A DNA stretch of 64,000 nt from Tardiphaga sp. 709 (GCF_032401055.1 NZ_CP135529.1:1550001-1614000); one strand, 5' to 3'. Counted from the stretch's first letter, positions 52,010 to 62,578 are shown. Notes: generated by a model not told the origin, from the sequence alone. A program made the numbers and translations.

Positions 52010-52444
52010 ATGGCCGAGACGACCACTTTTCCGCGCCGCCTGATTCTGGCCGGCGCGATGATTTCAGGATTGCTGCTGGCGCTGGCCGTACACATGCTCG
52101 GCCAGCGTTTCGGCCTCGACCTCGGTGGTCTCTGGCGCAACGATCCCGACAATTTCATGCCAATCGGATCGGCCTTCGCCTGGTGGCTGATTGCGGCGAT
52201 GGCGTTTGTCGGCGGTTATGTGACCGCGAACCTGCTGCACAGCGCAGCATCCGGCCGCATCCCGCAGCGCATGCGGCAGTTTTTGATTACCATTGGCGTG
52301 CTGTTTCTGGCCGGCGCCGGTCAGGCGGCCTCGGCGCCCAACGCAATACCGACGGCATCAGGTGTTCTGGCCAGTCTTGCCGCCCTCGGCCTCGGCGGCG
52401 TCATGGCGTTCTGCGGCGCCCATTTCGCGCTGCGAAAGGCTTAG
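52010..52444 (+). CDS. Four-segment membrane protein of unknown function
   Basis: This 144-residue protein starts MAETTTFPRRLILAGAMISG and has four hydrophobic segments with short polar loops. A DPDNFMPIGSAFAWWL stretch marks the second. It has no recognised family and no catalytic motif. It is divergent from the membrane protein gene at 51325 with only 70 bases between start codons. The ATG at 52010 was chosen because the upstream frame is antisense to that neighbour's start. Confidence 0.6.
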   Translation: MAETTTFPRRLILAGAMISGLLLALAVHMLGQRFGLDLGGLWRNDPDNFMPIGSAFAWWLIAAMAFVGGYVTANLLHSAASGRIPQRMRQFLITIGVLFLAGAGQAASAPNAIPTASGVLASLAALGLGGVMAFCGAHFALRKA

Positions 52445-52519
52445 GCCAAGCTCCAAAGAAAATCGCGCAGGCTTTCGCCCGCGCGACATTTCTATGCCGT
52501 GTGATCGCTAGTACCGCGA

Positions 52520-53026
52520 TCAGCTTGCGGCGCGCATATTGACCTTGCCTTCGGCCAGCGAGGTCAGCTTCTTGTCGGTGGTCTTTTCCTCGTCGAGCGT
52601 CTTCTGCAGCACGGCCGCGCAATCGTTGCGGCCAAGCTGGCGCGCCCAGGCGATCAGGCTGCCGTAACGAACGATCTCGTAGTGCTCCGCTGCCTGAGCC
52701 GCATTGATCAGAGCGGCGTCGAGTACCTTCTTGTCCTCGACTTCCCCGGCGGTCTCGTCGGCTTCCATGATGATACCGTCGATCGCCGGGCAGGTAACCG
52801 CCTTCACCTCGGCGCCGTGCATGGCGAAGACTTGCTCAAGCCGCTGCACATGCACCTCAGTTTCTTGCAAATGCGTCATGAAGCCCTGTTTCAACAGCGG
52901 TTCGGTTGCCTTGTCAGCCATCTTCGGCAGCGCCTTGAGAAGCTGCTTCTCCGCGTAATAAATGTCCTGTAGCTGGTGCACAAACAGGTCATCCATCGTC
53001 TTTATGTCCTTGGTGAACAATCCCAT
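52520..53026 (-). CDS. DUF892/YciE-YciF ferritin-like stress protein
   Basis: This 168-residue protein starts MGLFTKDIKTMDDLFVHQLQ-DIYYAEKQLLKALPKMADKA, the DUF892 signature. Glu/His pairs (EVHVQRLE, AEHYEI) can form a ferritin-like diiron site. Family members (YciE/YciF) rise in stationary phase and general stress. A candidate EcfG-type promoter is found at 53100-53124. No other gene is coupled to it. The role may be in metal or redox protection. Confidence 0.88.
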   Translation of the reverse strand: MGLFTKDIKTMDDLFVHQLQDIYYAEKQLLKALPKMADKATEPLLKQGFMTHLQETEVHVQRLEQVFAMHGAEVKAVTCPAIDGIIMEADETAGEVEDKKVLDAALINAAQAAEHYEIVRYGSLIAWARQLGRNDCAAVLQKTLDEEKTTDKKLTSLAEGKVNMRAAS

Positions 53027-53099
53027 CGTTTCAATCCCGGTGTTCTGGAACGGGGTGGCCGCTGCGGCGCATTGTCCCGCTCGGTTGCGATAGGCCGGT

Positions 53100-53124
53100 A
53101 ACCATCGATATTGGGACGTGTTCC
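53100..53124 (-). promoter_or_regulatory. EcfG-type general-stress promoter upstream of the DUF892 gene
   Basis: The minus strand reads GGAAC-N16-GGTT, close to the GGAAC-N16/17-CGTT consensus of alphaproteobacterial EcfG sigma factors, 74 bases before the DUF892 ATG. DUF892 genes are commonly stress-induced. The rest of the 402-base gap to 53429 shows no gene. Confidence 0.5.
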
Positions 53125-53428
53125 GGGAACGTCTTGATTTGCCGCATGGAACATTCGACTTGCCCGCCTATATGAAATGCGGGACGAATGGCTCGGAATT
53201 GGCTGTATGATTGTCGTGCAGGGTCAGGGTTTTGCAGCCGGCGCGGGTATGTGGCGACCTTGCGGCGCGGCATTAACGCTGGCGCTGTCAAGGACTGCAC
53301 AACGGAACGTTTTTGCCGTAAGGGTTTGGGCTTGATGAGTGAACTTCGCGTATGAGTGAATTGGTCGCCGCTTGCCGCCTGTTACCCCGATCGGCTTTCC
53401 ACCTGTTCGCGCTCCGCCGGGAGGACGA

Positions 53429-54505
53429 ATGCAACGATTGCTGACCGCGCTCGGGCGCGGCTTCAAGCAACACGTCGGCTGGAAACGGCTGGGTGTTGTT
53501 GCAAGCCTGATCGTCATCGCCCTCGCCATCTCCCATCTGGTGCATACGCTGAAGGGCCTCGATACCGCCAAGATCTTGGCGGCGATGGCCGCAAAATCGA
53601 CGATGCAAATCGCCATGGCGACGCTGTGCGTGATCGGCGCCTTCTGCACCCTCACCTTCTACGATTACTTCGCGCTCAGAACGATCGGCAAGAAACATGT
53701 GCCGTATCGGATCGCGGCGCTGTCGGGCTTCACCAGCTACACCATCGGCCACAATATCGGGGCCACCGTGTTCACTGGCGGCGCCATCCGCTTCCGTATC
53801 TATTCGGACTACGGATTGAATGCCATTGACGTCGCGAAGATCTGCTTCATCTCCGGACTGACCTTCTGGCTCGGCAATCTGTTCGTGCTGGGCATCGGCA
53901 TGGTCTGGCATCCGCAGGCCGCCTCGGCCATCGATCTCCTTCCCAATGCCATCAATCGGCTGATCGGGTTCGGCTGTCTGGCCGGCATCCTCGGCTATCT
54001 GGTCTGGCTGTCGGTCGGCAAGCAACGCCGCGAGCTCGGTCAGAACGGCTGGAAGGTCGTCCTGCCCTCCGCCCAGTTGACGCTGCTGCAGATCGCCATC
54101 GGCGTTGTCGATCTCGGTTTCTGCGCGCTGGCCATGTATCTGCTGATGCCAGATCAGCCCACTATCGATTTCGTCTCGTTGGCCGTGGTGTTCATCCTCG
54201 CCACCCTGCTGGGCTTCGCCAGCCATGCCCCGGGCAGCCTTGGCGTGTTCGACGCCGCTTTGCTGGTGGCGCTACCGCAGTTCCGCCAGGAGGAGCTGGT
54301 CGCCACAGTGGTGATGTTCCGGATCCTGTATTTCATGATCCCGTTCGCCATCTCGATCTGTATCATGGGCAGCCGCGAAATCTGGCTCAGTGTCATCCAG
54401 CCGTGGCACAGGCGCCGTCTGGATGACCGCAATGAACGTCGCGAGACCGAGCCCGCTCCGGTCGTGGTGCATGAGCAGCCATTGAAGCGTCAGTCACAGG
54501 GTTGA
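53429..54505 (+). CDS. YbhN/MprF-type membrane protein (lysylphosphatidylglycerol synthase TM domain)
   Basis: This 358-residue protein has about eight membrane segments. The conserved sequence FTSYTIGHNIGATVFTGGAI-RFRIYSDYG and ATLLGFASHAPGSLGVFDAA identify the UPF0104 family (MprF N-terminal half). Members flip lipids or support cell-envelope lipids; this one lacks the aminoacyl-transfer half. GGGAGG lies three to nine bases before the ATG at 53429. Its stop codon is 80 bases before the SGNH hydrolase start, so they may share a transcript. Confidence 0.85.
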   Translation: MQRLLTALGRGFKQHVGWKRLGVVASLIVIALAISHLVHTLKGLDTAKILAAMAAKSTMQIAMATLCVIGAFCTLTFYDYFALRTIGKKHVPYRIAALSGFTSYTIGHNIGATVFTGGAIRFRIYSDYGLNAIDVAKICFISGLTFWLGNLFVLGIGMVWHPQAASAIDLLPNAINRLIGFGCLAGILGYLVWLSVGKQRRELGQNGWKVVLPSAQLTLLQIAIGVVDLGFCALAMYLLMPDQPTIDFVSLAVVFILATLLGFASHAPGSLGVFDAALLVALPQFRQEELVATVVMFRILYFMIPFAISICIMGSREIWLSVIQPWHRRRLDDRNERRETEPAPVVVHEQPLKRQSQG

Positions 54506-54585
54506 ATCAGTCACGGACGCGGCACATCGCGCATCCGGCCAATCGATTTCTTACTTCCGCCCCATACGTGACGTTCAACACCGCC

Positions 54586-56544
54586 ATGGCCCCCATTTAT
54601 TTCAGACGTTCGTTGATCAAGCTCGCCGTGCTGCTCGGCATGCTGGGCGCACTGCCGGTCGCACCTGCCGCAGCCCAAGGCGTGGCCAACAGCTCGATCC
54701 AGATTTCCTGGGAAGTGCGCAACCGCTTCCGGCTGTTCCGCGAAGAGCGTGACTTTCAGCTCCAGGTCGACGCCATGCGCAACCGAAGCGTGCTTGCCGC
54801 CGAACAGGCTTTGGGCGTGCAGAGCGATGGCCGCGGCTGGGCGCGCAACACCGTCAACCGGCTGTGCATCGATCTGGCCGGAAAGGTCAGCGAGCCCTGC
54901 ACCCGTGATACCGTCAAGGAAAGCTACCTGACACCGACCGAACATCCGGTCACCGTCCGCCTCACCGGTGAAGTGCCGGTCGGCGCGATCTGCGCCTGGA
55001 CCTTCGAGGACGGCGAAGGCCCGCGTCAATCCACCCTCGATTGCGCCGAGCCGATCAATTTCCGCGCCATCTATGGTCGCCGCACGGTGGCGACTGTGGA
55101 GGTCACCAGCGGCGCCGAAGCGCCTGTGCGGGTCAGCGCCGACATCGCCGTGCGCGACATCCTGATTGCGGGCCTCGGCGATTCCATTGCATCGGGCGAA
55201 GGCAATCCGGATCGTCCGGTCGCGCTGTCCGATGACGGCTTCTGCTTCCGCTCTTATCTCGGCGGCCCCAGCGGGCAGTTCTACCGGCCAAGCCGCGCCG
55301 GCTTCAAAGGCGGCCGCTCCTGCGACTCCTATGAATCGCTGCAGGCCTGGCAGCGTGCGGGCGCGCAGTGGTTCAATGCCGCGTGCCACCGCTCGCTCTA
55401 TAGCTACCAGACCCGCGCCGCGCTGGCGCTCGCCGTGCAGTATCCGCACATCGCCGTCACCTATCTGCCGCTGGCCTGTTCGGGCGCGACCATCGCCGAC
55501 GGATTGCTGGGTGGACAGCGCGCGCGTGAGTGCCTCACCACGAAGAATGCGAGCACCTGCGCGGGCAGCGTCAACGCGCAGATCGCCGAACTGCGCGAAG
55601 CTATCACCGCCGCCAAGCGCCGTCAGCCGGCACGCCGGCTCGACCTCGTGCTGCTGTCGATCGGCGCCAACGACATCAACTTCTCCGGGCTCGTTGCCGA
55701 CGTCATCGTCGAGAACGCCACCGAACGTGCGCTGTTCAAACGCGGCGGCATTCTCGGCTCGGTCGAGGACTCCCGCAGCGCGCTGGTGCGCGAACTGCCC
55801 TCCAGCTTTGGCAAGGTGCGGGAAGCCCTGAAGCCGCTGCTCGGCGGAGACCTTTCGCGCGTGGTGTTTGCCGCTTATGCCAACCCGACTTTCGCCAATG
55901 GCGCGCCCTGCCCCGGCGGCCCGGCCGGCTTCGACGTGCATCCGTCATTCTCAGCCGATCCGCAGCGGCTGGCCAATGTCGCGAATTTCGTCGAGTCCGA
56001 ATTCCTGCCGCAACTGAAGTCCATCGCGCTGTGCCAGGGCGGCGTACTGTGTCGCAATCCCGAAGCCGACCGCATGACCTTCGTCGATCAACATCAGGCG
56101 AGTTTCGCCAATCACGGCTTCTGCGCACGCTCCGCATCCGATCCCGAATTCGATCGCGCCTGCTTCTCGCCCAAGGGCGACAGCTTCGAGAGCAGTCTCG
56201 TCGAAGCCGCGGCGCAGCCGATGGTGTGCGGTCGCGGCGCCAGCGAATTCCGCCCCTATTTGCCGCGTGGCCGCTGGATCCGCGACGCCAATGACAGCTA
56301 CTTCGCGGCGATGACCTATCCGCAGGGCTATTCGGCGGCGATCCAGCCGGCCGATATCCATGACGCGACCTGGGGCATTCTCTCCGCCGTCTATGGCGGT
56401 GCGATCCATCCCACCGGCGAAGGTCATGCAGCGATGGCCGATGCCGTCGTGCCGGCAGCGGCGAGCGTATTGCGGCTGGGCGCGGAAGCTGATGTCACGC
56501 AGGAGCCGCTGGCACCGATGGTGCTGCAGCCAGCAGCGCGATAG
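54586..56544 (+). CDS. Large exported SGNH/GDSL hydrolase
   Basis: This 652-residue exported protein has a signal peptide ending near APAAAQG. Residues 30-190 form a beta-rich N-terminal region. The SGNH domain follows: block I GLGDSIASGEGNP with Ser200, block III SIGANDINFSG, and block V HPTGEGH with His608. The spacing is long because of an insertion rich in cysteines. Such enzymes hydrolyse esters on lipids or polysaccharides outside the cytosol. The in-frame start at 54502 adds a non-signal stretch, so 54586 was preferred. The long family version is unusual. Confidence 0.85.
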   Translation: MAPIYFRRSLIKLAVLLGMLGALPVAPAAAQGVANSSIQISWEVRNRFRLFREERDFQLQVDAMRNRSVLAAEQALGVQSDGRGWARNTVNRLCIDLAGKVSEPCTRDTVKESYLTPTEHPVTVRLTGEVPVGAICAWTFEDGEGPRQSTLDCAEPINFRAIYGRRTVATVEVTSGAEAPVRVSADIAVRDILIAGLGDSIASGEGNPDRPVALSDDGFCFRSYLGGPSGQFYRPSRAGFKGGRSCDSYESLQAWQRAGAQWFNAACHRSLYSYQTRAALALAVQYPHIAVTYLPLACSGATIADGLLGGQRARECLTTKNASTCAGSVNAQIAELREAITAAKRRQPARRLDLVLLSIGANDINFSGLVADVIVENATERALFKRGGILGSVEDSRSALVRELPSSFGKVREALKPLLGGDLSRVVFAAYANPTFANGAPCPGGPAGFDVHPSFSADPQRLANVANFVESEFLPQLKSIALCQGGVLCRNPEADRMTFVDQHQASFANHGFCARSASDPEFDRACFSPKGDSFESSLVEAAAQPMVCGRGASEFRPYLPRGRWIRDANDSYFAAMTYPQGYSAAIQPADIHDATWGILSAVYGGAIHPTGEGHAAMADAVVPAAASVLRLGAEADVTQEPLAPMVLQPAAR

Positions 56545-56566
56545 GACGATCAGCTCAGCTATCCAT

Positions 56567-56594
56567 CGAGGTCCCGGTAGAAGCGAGGACCTCG
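56567..56594. terminator. Hairpin between convergent genes
   Basis: CGAGGTCC (56567-56574) and GGACCTCG (56587-56594) pair around a 12-base loop between the SGNH and MFS genes, which converge here. There is no T-run, so a terminator role is only likely. Confidence 0.4.
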
Positions 56595-56604
56595 TCGGTC
56601 CGGA

Positions 56605-58149
56605 CTACGCCCGACCGTCGCCTTCGACACAGCTTTGGCCGTGGGGCGCGCGTCTCGGCAGTCCATGGCCGAAGACAACAAGGCTGATGCCCGCGAGAAT
56701 CCACACGCTCATTCCGCCATAGAGCAGGACCCAGCCGAACCCTTGGGTCAGCGCGTCTTGAATGACGGCTCCGCCGGAATTGTATTCAGACGCGAGCGCC
56801 GTGCCGGCCGCGACGCTTTCTGCCAGCGAGCGTAATAGCTCGACACTGGTACCGCTCGGCAGCGCGGCCTTCAAAGACGCACGAACTCCCTCGACGAGAA
56901 TGAGGCCCATGAGCGCGATGTTGATGGCAAGCGCAATCATACGAGCACTCATGTCTATACCTGACGCCATGCCAGCGCGTTCCTGCGGCACCGATCCGGT
57001 CGTCGTGTTGGTCACGGGCGTGTTGGTCAGACCCAATCCGATGCCGGCAAGAACGCATCCCGGCAGCATCGTCAGCCAGCTCGCATGCGCGACCGAGCTG
57101 CCGATCTTCATGGCGAAGAACCCCGCTCCGATCGTGAACAGGCCGAGCGGGATGACCAGACCCGGTTGGAAACGTAGCACGAGGCGTTCGGCCACCGGCG
57201 GCACGACCAGCGTCGGCAACGTATAGGCCAGAAGCGACAGTCCGGCGCCGACGCTGCCATAGCCCAGCCCTGCCTGGAAATAGATCGGCAGATAGATCAT
57301 GAACGGCCAGAAACTGAAGTTCATGGCCATCGAGCCGATCAGCGCGCCGGAAAAATTACGGATCCGGAAGACGGTGAAGTCGAACATCGGCCTCGGGCTG
57401 AGACGCTCAGCGAAGACAAAGCCGATAAAGCTTGCAACGAACACGCCGACGACCGCAAACGCCGTCCAGCTGTCGAATCCGATATCGGGGCCTTGCGTAA
57501 TGAAGAATGCGAGGCAGAAGACCGCGAGCGAGAGCGTGATGATCCCCGCAAGATCGAGGCTGCTAGCCTCCGGATCGCGCGACTCGCGAACGCCGCTCCC
57601 GGCGAGGATCAGGGCGATCACGGCAAGCGGGACATGAATGAGGAAGGCCCATTCCCAGCTCGACAAAGCCACGATCGCACCACCGATGATCGGGCCGAAG
57701 CCCAGACCGATGCCGAAGATGATCCCCCACCAGCCGAACGCAATGGCGCGCTGCCGCCCTTCCGGAAATTGATGGGACAGCACCGCGACCTGGCAGATCA
57801 ACATTGCGCCGCCACTGATGCCCTGGAGAAATCTGGCAACGATCAGCACCATTATATTTTCGGTCAGGCCGCAAAGCAGCGATGCAGCGGCAAACGCGAC
57901 GATCGAAATCAGATAGACGCGCTTGCGCCCATAGCGATCCGCGAGCGTGCCGGTTGCCATCAGCACCGTCGTCACCGCGATCGTATACGCATTCATGACC
58001 CATTGGAGCTGTTTGAAATCGGCATGAAGCACCTGCTCCAGTGTCGGCAGGACCGCGGGAATGCTGGAAATCTCCAGACCGAACATCAGGGAGGTGAGAC
58101 AGGCAGCCGCCAAAGCCAATGTGCTTTGTCGTGTCGATTCGGAGAGCAT
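56605..58149 (-). CDS. MFS drug:H+ antiporter-like transporter (DHA2/EmrB type)
   Basis: This 514-residue protein has about 14 membrane segments. Motif A is GTLADRYGRKRVYL after the second segment, and a motif C-like GFGPIIGGAI is present. Such pumps expel drugs or metabolites using proton force. The start at 58149 sits seven bases after AAAGG; the frame extends upstream without family similarity. It is divergent from the LysR regulator gene with a palindromic box between them, so that regulator probably controls it. Confidence 0.88.
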   Translation of the reverse strand: MLSESTRQSTLALAAACLTSLMFGLEISSIPAVLPTLEQVLHADFKQLQWVMNAYTIAVTTVLMATGTLADRYGRKRVYLISIVAFAAASLLCGLTENIMVLIVARFLQGISGGAMLICQVAVLSHQFPEGRQRAIAFGWWGIIFGIGLGFGPIIGGAIVALSSWEWAFLIHVPLAVIALILAGSGVRESRDPEASSLDLAGIITLSLAVFCLAFFITQGPDIGFDSWTAFAVVGVFVASFIGFVFAERLSPRPMFDFTVFRIRNFSGALIGSMAMNFSFWPFMIYLPIYFQAGLGYGSVGAGLSLLAYTLPTLVVPPVAERLVLRFQPGLVIPLGLFTIGAGFFAMKIGSSVAHASWLTMLPGCVLAGIGLGLTNTPVTNTTTGSVPQERAGMASGIDMSARMIALAINIALMGLILVEGVRASLKAALPSGTSVELLRSLAESVAAGTALASEYNSGGAVIQDALTQGFGWVLLYGGMSVWILAGISLVVFGHGLPRRAPHGQSCVEGDGRA

Positions 58150-58219
58150 GGGAGCCTTTCGGGATAATAACGCGCCACAGTGAAGCCCGACGACGGAGGA
58201 CGAGGTCCACCCGGTCTGC

Positions 58220-58236
58220 GTTGCGATGAACGCAAC
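58220..58236. promoter_or_regulatory. LysR-type T-N11-A box between the MFS and LysR genes
   Basis: GTTGCGATGAACGCAAC is a palindrome (arms GTTGCG and CGCAAC) with the T-N11-A form typical of LysR sites. It is centred about 80 bases before the MFS ATG and 43 bases before the lysR start. Confidence 0.7.
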
Positions 58237-58270
58237 ATAGGCAGAGGTTGACCATTTCAGAATTGGATGA

Positions 58271-59164
58271 TTGAATATTTCAGAGATAACAAATCTGGAT
58301 AATTGGCATGAGCCCCTGGACGTCGATGCGGTGCAGGCATTCGTGACCATCGCCAATCTTCAAAGCTTCACGCGTGCGGCGGAAGCGCTCGGCACGACCC
58401 AGGGCGCCATCAGCGTGAAACTGAAGCGGCTGGAAGACCGTCTCGGCCACAGGCTGATCGAGCGCACGCCACGACTGGTGCGCCTGTCGGCGCAAGGCGC
58501 ATTATTCGTCGATGCAGCGCGCGACTTCCTGGCCGCGCATGATCGCGCTATCGCAGCTTTGTCTGCGACCCGTCGCCGTTTCGCACTCGGCATTGCGGCC
58601 CATGTGGCCGGGCCGGAGGTTCCGACACTGCTTGCTCGCCTGAATGCGCATGACCCCACGCTCACGATCGAAGTTCGCCTCGATAATTCACGCAACCTGC
58701 TGGACGCCTTTGATCGCGGCGAAATCGATGCGGCCATCGTCCGCCGCGAGGATGACCGACGCGACGGCGAAGTGCTTGCGCCGGAGCATTTCGGCTGGTT
58801 CGCAGCACCAGGTTTCGTGCACCGGCCGGGCGAGGCATTGCGACTGGCCGCGCTGACGCCACTATGTGGCGTGCACGACGTTGCCATTCGTGCGCTGGAC
58901 GCGGCTGGCATCGCATGGACGGAGGTGTTTCTCGGTGGCGGCTCTTCAGTCGTGTCGGACGCAGTCTCAGCGGGCCTTGCCACCGCGGTCTTCTCCTGCC
59001 GGCTTGCGCCACCCGGCACCATCGAAGTCAGCCAGAAGTTTGGCCTGCCGCCGCTGGCGTCATCGGAAATCGTACTTCTCTCGACACTGTCGGATATGCA
59101 GTCTCGCCAAGCGCTGCGAACCCTCGCGGCTGCGTTCCGCGAACACCGCGCGCACGCAAGCTAG
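58271..59164 (+). CDS. LysR family transcription regulator
   Basis: This 297-residue protein has the winged helix at about residues 17-76 (VDAVQAFVTIANLQSFTRAA, then EALGTTQGAISVKLKRLEDR-LGHRLIERTPRLVRLS), and a substrate-binding fold thereafter (from FALGIAAHVAG on). It probably regulates the divergent MFS gene and itself through the T-N11-A box. No ATG fits; TTG 58271 was used, although GTG codons further in cannot be ruled out. The gene's stop overlaps the DUF4865 gene end. Confidence 0.88.
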   Translation: MNISEITNLDNWHEPLDVDAVQAFVTIANLQSFTRAAEALGTTQGAISVKLKRLEDRLGHRLIERTPRLVRLSAQGALFVDAARDFLAAHDRAIAALSATRRRFALGIAAHVAGPEVPTLLARLNAHDPTLTIEVRLDNSRNLLDAFDRGEIDAAIVRREDDRRDGEVLAPEHFGWFAAPGFVHRPGEALRLAALTPLCGVHDVAIRALDAAGIAWTEVFLGGGSSVVSDAVSAGLATAVFSCRLAPPGTIEVSQKFGLPPLASSEIVLLSTLSDMQSRQALRTLAAAFREHRAHAS

Positions 59165-59730
59165 CTAGCATATGGAAGGCGATCCAGCAGCGGCTGCGCC
59201 AGATGCAGGATCTGGTAGCAAGCGCCAGCATCGGTACGTTCATTCTCCGAGAGCAGGACGCGGGTGAATATCCACTTTTCAGCATCCAATCCGATCACGG
59301 CTGCAACAATTCCGGCGCGCGCCGAGAGATCCGCGTTGCGCTCGATCTCGCCTCTTAGCGTTGTTTCAAGATCGGCATCGGGCGGAATGGCGATGTCTTG
59401 CCGATAGGCGAAGCGAGCTTTCCGGCCACGCCCCTTCCGGGCATCGAGGGCAACGCGTGTTTCGATCCGCGCCCGACCGAACATATCGACGACGATCTTG
59501 TAACCGCCGCTCACGAGAAAATCGCGAAACGCCTCGTCGTGTCGCCACAGATAAAGCGAGGAATAGCTAGACGTCGTTGCATCGAAGCGCCCGCTCTCTC
59601 GCAAGAGAAATCCCTTGAAATAAAGCTCCGGCTTTGCATCCCAGAGCGGCCCACGCTCCTGTGCGCGTGAGCGGATCACGCCGAGATCATAGTCGGCGGG
59701 CAAGCGATGCTCGTAATGCGCAACGATCAT
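59161..59730 (-). CDS. DUF4865 family protein
   Basis: The 189-residue protein begins MIVAHYEHRLPADYDLGVIR-SRAQERGPLWDAKPELYFKG and contains YSSLYLWRHDEAFRDFLVSG, the pattern of DUF4865. These proteins are small, with repeated ferredoxin-like halves of the mono-oxygenase/antibiotic-biosynthesis type, but no function is settled. It shares its end with the lysR gene in a four-base convergent overlap. Co-location with LysR and MFS genes suggests a shared detoxification or export theme. Confidence 0.75.
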   Translation of the reverse strand: MIVAHYEHRLPADYDLGVIRSRAQERGPLWDAKPELYFKGFLLRESGRFDATTSSYSSLYLWRHDEAFRDFLVSGGYKIVVDMFGRARIETRVALDARKGRGRKARFAYRQDIAIPPDADLETTLRGEIERNADLSARAGIVAAVIGLDAEKWIFTRVLLSENERTDAGACYQILHLAQPLLDRLPYAS

Positions 59731-59962
59731 CGTGATGGGCTCCTTCAGCAGCCATTGTCATTAAATCGATGCACGATATCGATCGACGGGCCGCGAAGAA
59801 CAGACGTGGAATCATATTTCTATGATCCGGTATTCAAATGAATGACGTCCGGAGAGAGCCGATAAGCAACGTTGGAAGCTGGCGCGCCACGATTGAATTG
59901 GCAACGAAATGGCCGACGCGTCATGGCGTCGGCTTCCAGAATGTGGGTGTTGGACAGTCTTC

Positions 59963-59984
59963 GCTTGTGGGAGGAGCCACAAGC
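59963..59984 (-). terminator. Hairpin after the DUF2147 gene
   Basis: GCTTGTGG (59963-59970) and CCACAAGC (59977-59984) pair around a six-base loop, 13 bases past the DUF2147 stop codon. There is no T-run, so the terminator role is only probable. The rest of the gap to 59731 shows nothing. Confidence 0.4.
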
Positions 59985-59997
59985 AAGTTGGCGGCGA

Positions 59998-60633
59998 TCA
60001 GCGCGCGACGTTGCTGCCCGGGGTCACGTTGCTGGCCTTCTTCATCGGTGCGACGGGGGCCTTCGCGGCGGCATTACCGACAGTTGGCGGCTTGACGGCG
60101 GCTGCAGCCAGCGTCGGCACATATTTCGCGATCACCGTCGGATCAAGCGAGGCCATTTCGGTATCGGGCAGACGGTACCAGGTCTCGTCCTTGCCGAGCA
60201 GCGCAATGCCCCAATAGCCGCGCACGGTGAGCGCCCGACCATCGGCGCTGACGCTCATCTTGGCCTTGTAGACCTTGCCATCGCGCGGATCGAGAATGTT
60301 GCCGTTCTCGTATTTCAGTCCCTGCTGCTGCATGTTGCGGATGAAGGAGATGCCCAGCACTGGCTGGCCCTTCCGATCATCGACGCACTTGCCGCAGAAG
60401 TCGTCGCCCGGCTTGTCATCGGGGCTCGGAAACGTCTTGGCGATCGCACCTTCGAATACGCCGCCGCCATGGTCAACCACCAGAACCCAGACGACAGGCT
60501 TGTTATTCTCAACCTTCTGCCAGAGCCCGGCAGCAGTCGGCTCAGCTGCGTGGAGAGGGCCGGCGAACATCGCGCACGCGGCCAGACCTGAAGCGACTGT
60601 GAGCGCCAGACGTCGGGATCGGAATTGTGCCAT
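59998..60633 (-). CDS. Exported DUF2147 domain protein
   Basis: The 211-residue product has a signal peptide ending near GPLHAAEPT. The DUF2147 domain (about residues 25-145) contains [20 protein letters not shown] and the CxxC pair in [20 protein letters not shown]. It ends with a proline/alanine-rich tail. The domain is a small lipocalin-like barrel with unsettled role, found in exported proteins. GGGGAAG lies five bases before the ATG at 60633. Confidence 0.8.
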   Translation of the reverse strand: MAQFRSRRLALTVASGLAACAMFAGPLHAAEPTAAGLWQKVENNKPVVWVLVVDHGGGVFEGAIAKTFPSPDDKPGDDFCGKCVDDRKGQPVLGISFIRNMQQQGLKYENGNILDPRDGKVYKAKMSVSADGRALTVRGYWGIALLGKDETWYRLPDTEMASLDPTVIAKYVPTLAAAAVKPPTVGNAAAKAPVAPMKKASNVTPGSNVAR

Positions 60634-60703
60634 CGTCTTCCCCGTGCAGTTCGTCGTCCATGCACCCGCCGAGCATCCGCACTCGATCCGATTGCATAGA
60701 CTA

Positions 60704-60868
60704 TCAATCTTCCGCGACGAGAGAGTGACTGCGGTTGATGGCTTTTGCAAGATTGCCGATCGCGCGCCGGATGTCCGATTGTGTCAGCGGCCACAGCTTT
60801 GCCACAAGCTGCCCCACCGAACCCGACGCGGTTACCGGCGATCCGAACCGCCTTTGCATCTCCGTCAT
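60704..60868 (-). CDS. Small protein of unknown function
   Basis: This 54-residue protein begins [20 protein letters not shown] and contains [20 protein letters not shown], giving a short helical, basic product with no signal. The ribosome site is weak (GGA). It lies between the DUF2147 and ferredoxin reductase genes, all on the same strand. It could be a small regulatory protein or a chance frame. Confidence 0.35.
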   Translation of the reverse strand: MTEMQRRFGSPVTASGSVGQLVAKLWPLTQSDIRRAIGNLAKAINRSHSLVAED

Positions 60869-60896
60869 ACAAGATGATTCCAACAACTAGCCGAAG

Positions 60897-62117
<1,221 letters not shown>

Positions 62118-62125
62118 TCAACTTC

Positions 62126-62578
62126 GTGAACGCCCCTGCCCGCGCCCCGGCGCCCGTCCTCGACGACTATCCCTATCGCCTGTCGGACAATGTGCGCTTT
62201 GCGGATCTCGATCCGAACAACCACGTCAACAACGCGGTGTATTCCAGCTATTTCGAGACCAGCCGCGTGTTGCTGATGCGGGACCCGGCATGCGGGCTGA
62301 TCGCGCCTGGGCAAAGCTGGGTGCTCGCGCGGCTCGATATTCACTTTCGCGCCGAATTGCACTGGCCCGGCAAGATCGAACTAGGGCTCGGCGTCACCAA
62401 GATCGGCCGGACCTCGGTGACCTATTCGCAGGTGGTGTTTTCGGAAGGCAAGTGCATGGCCTCGGCGATCGCAACGACCGTGATGGTTGGCCTCACCAGC
62501 CGCGCGCCGACACCGATCCCACCGGATGTGGTCGAGCGCTTCCAGCCCTGGATGCTGCGCGGCTTGAACGCGCAGTAA
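62126..62578 (+). CDS. Acyl-CoA thioesterase, 4-hydroxybenzoyl-CoA thioesterase-like hot-dog fold
   Basis: The 150-residue enzyme has the 4HBT motif VRFADLDPNNHVNNAVYSSY-FETSR, with the Asp and the Asn-His-Val-Asn region that form the active site, then RLDIHFRAELHWPGKIELG. Members cleave acyl- or aryl-CoA esters. Translation probably starts at GTG 62126 nine bases after GGAG; an upstream TTG in frame is less likely. It lies between the ferredoxin reductase (divergent) and ferredoxin (convergent) genes. Confidence 0.82.
   Translation: MNAPARAPAPVLDDYPYRLSDNVRFADLDPNNHVNNAVYSSYFETSRVLLMRDPACGLIAPGQSWVLARLDIHFRAELHWPGKIELGLGVTKIGRTSVTYSQVVFSEGKCMASAIATTVMVGLTSRAPTPIPPDVVERFQPWMLRGLNAQ

Noticed and set aside
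54511-55941. A 476-codon minus-strand frame opposite the SGNH hydrolase
   Set aside because: The opposite strand has signal peptide and SGNH blocks; the antisense frame is Arg/Ala/Gly-rich shadow sequence.
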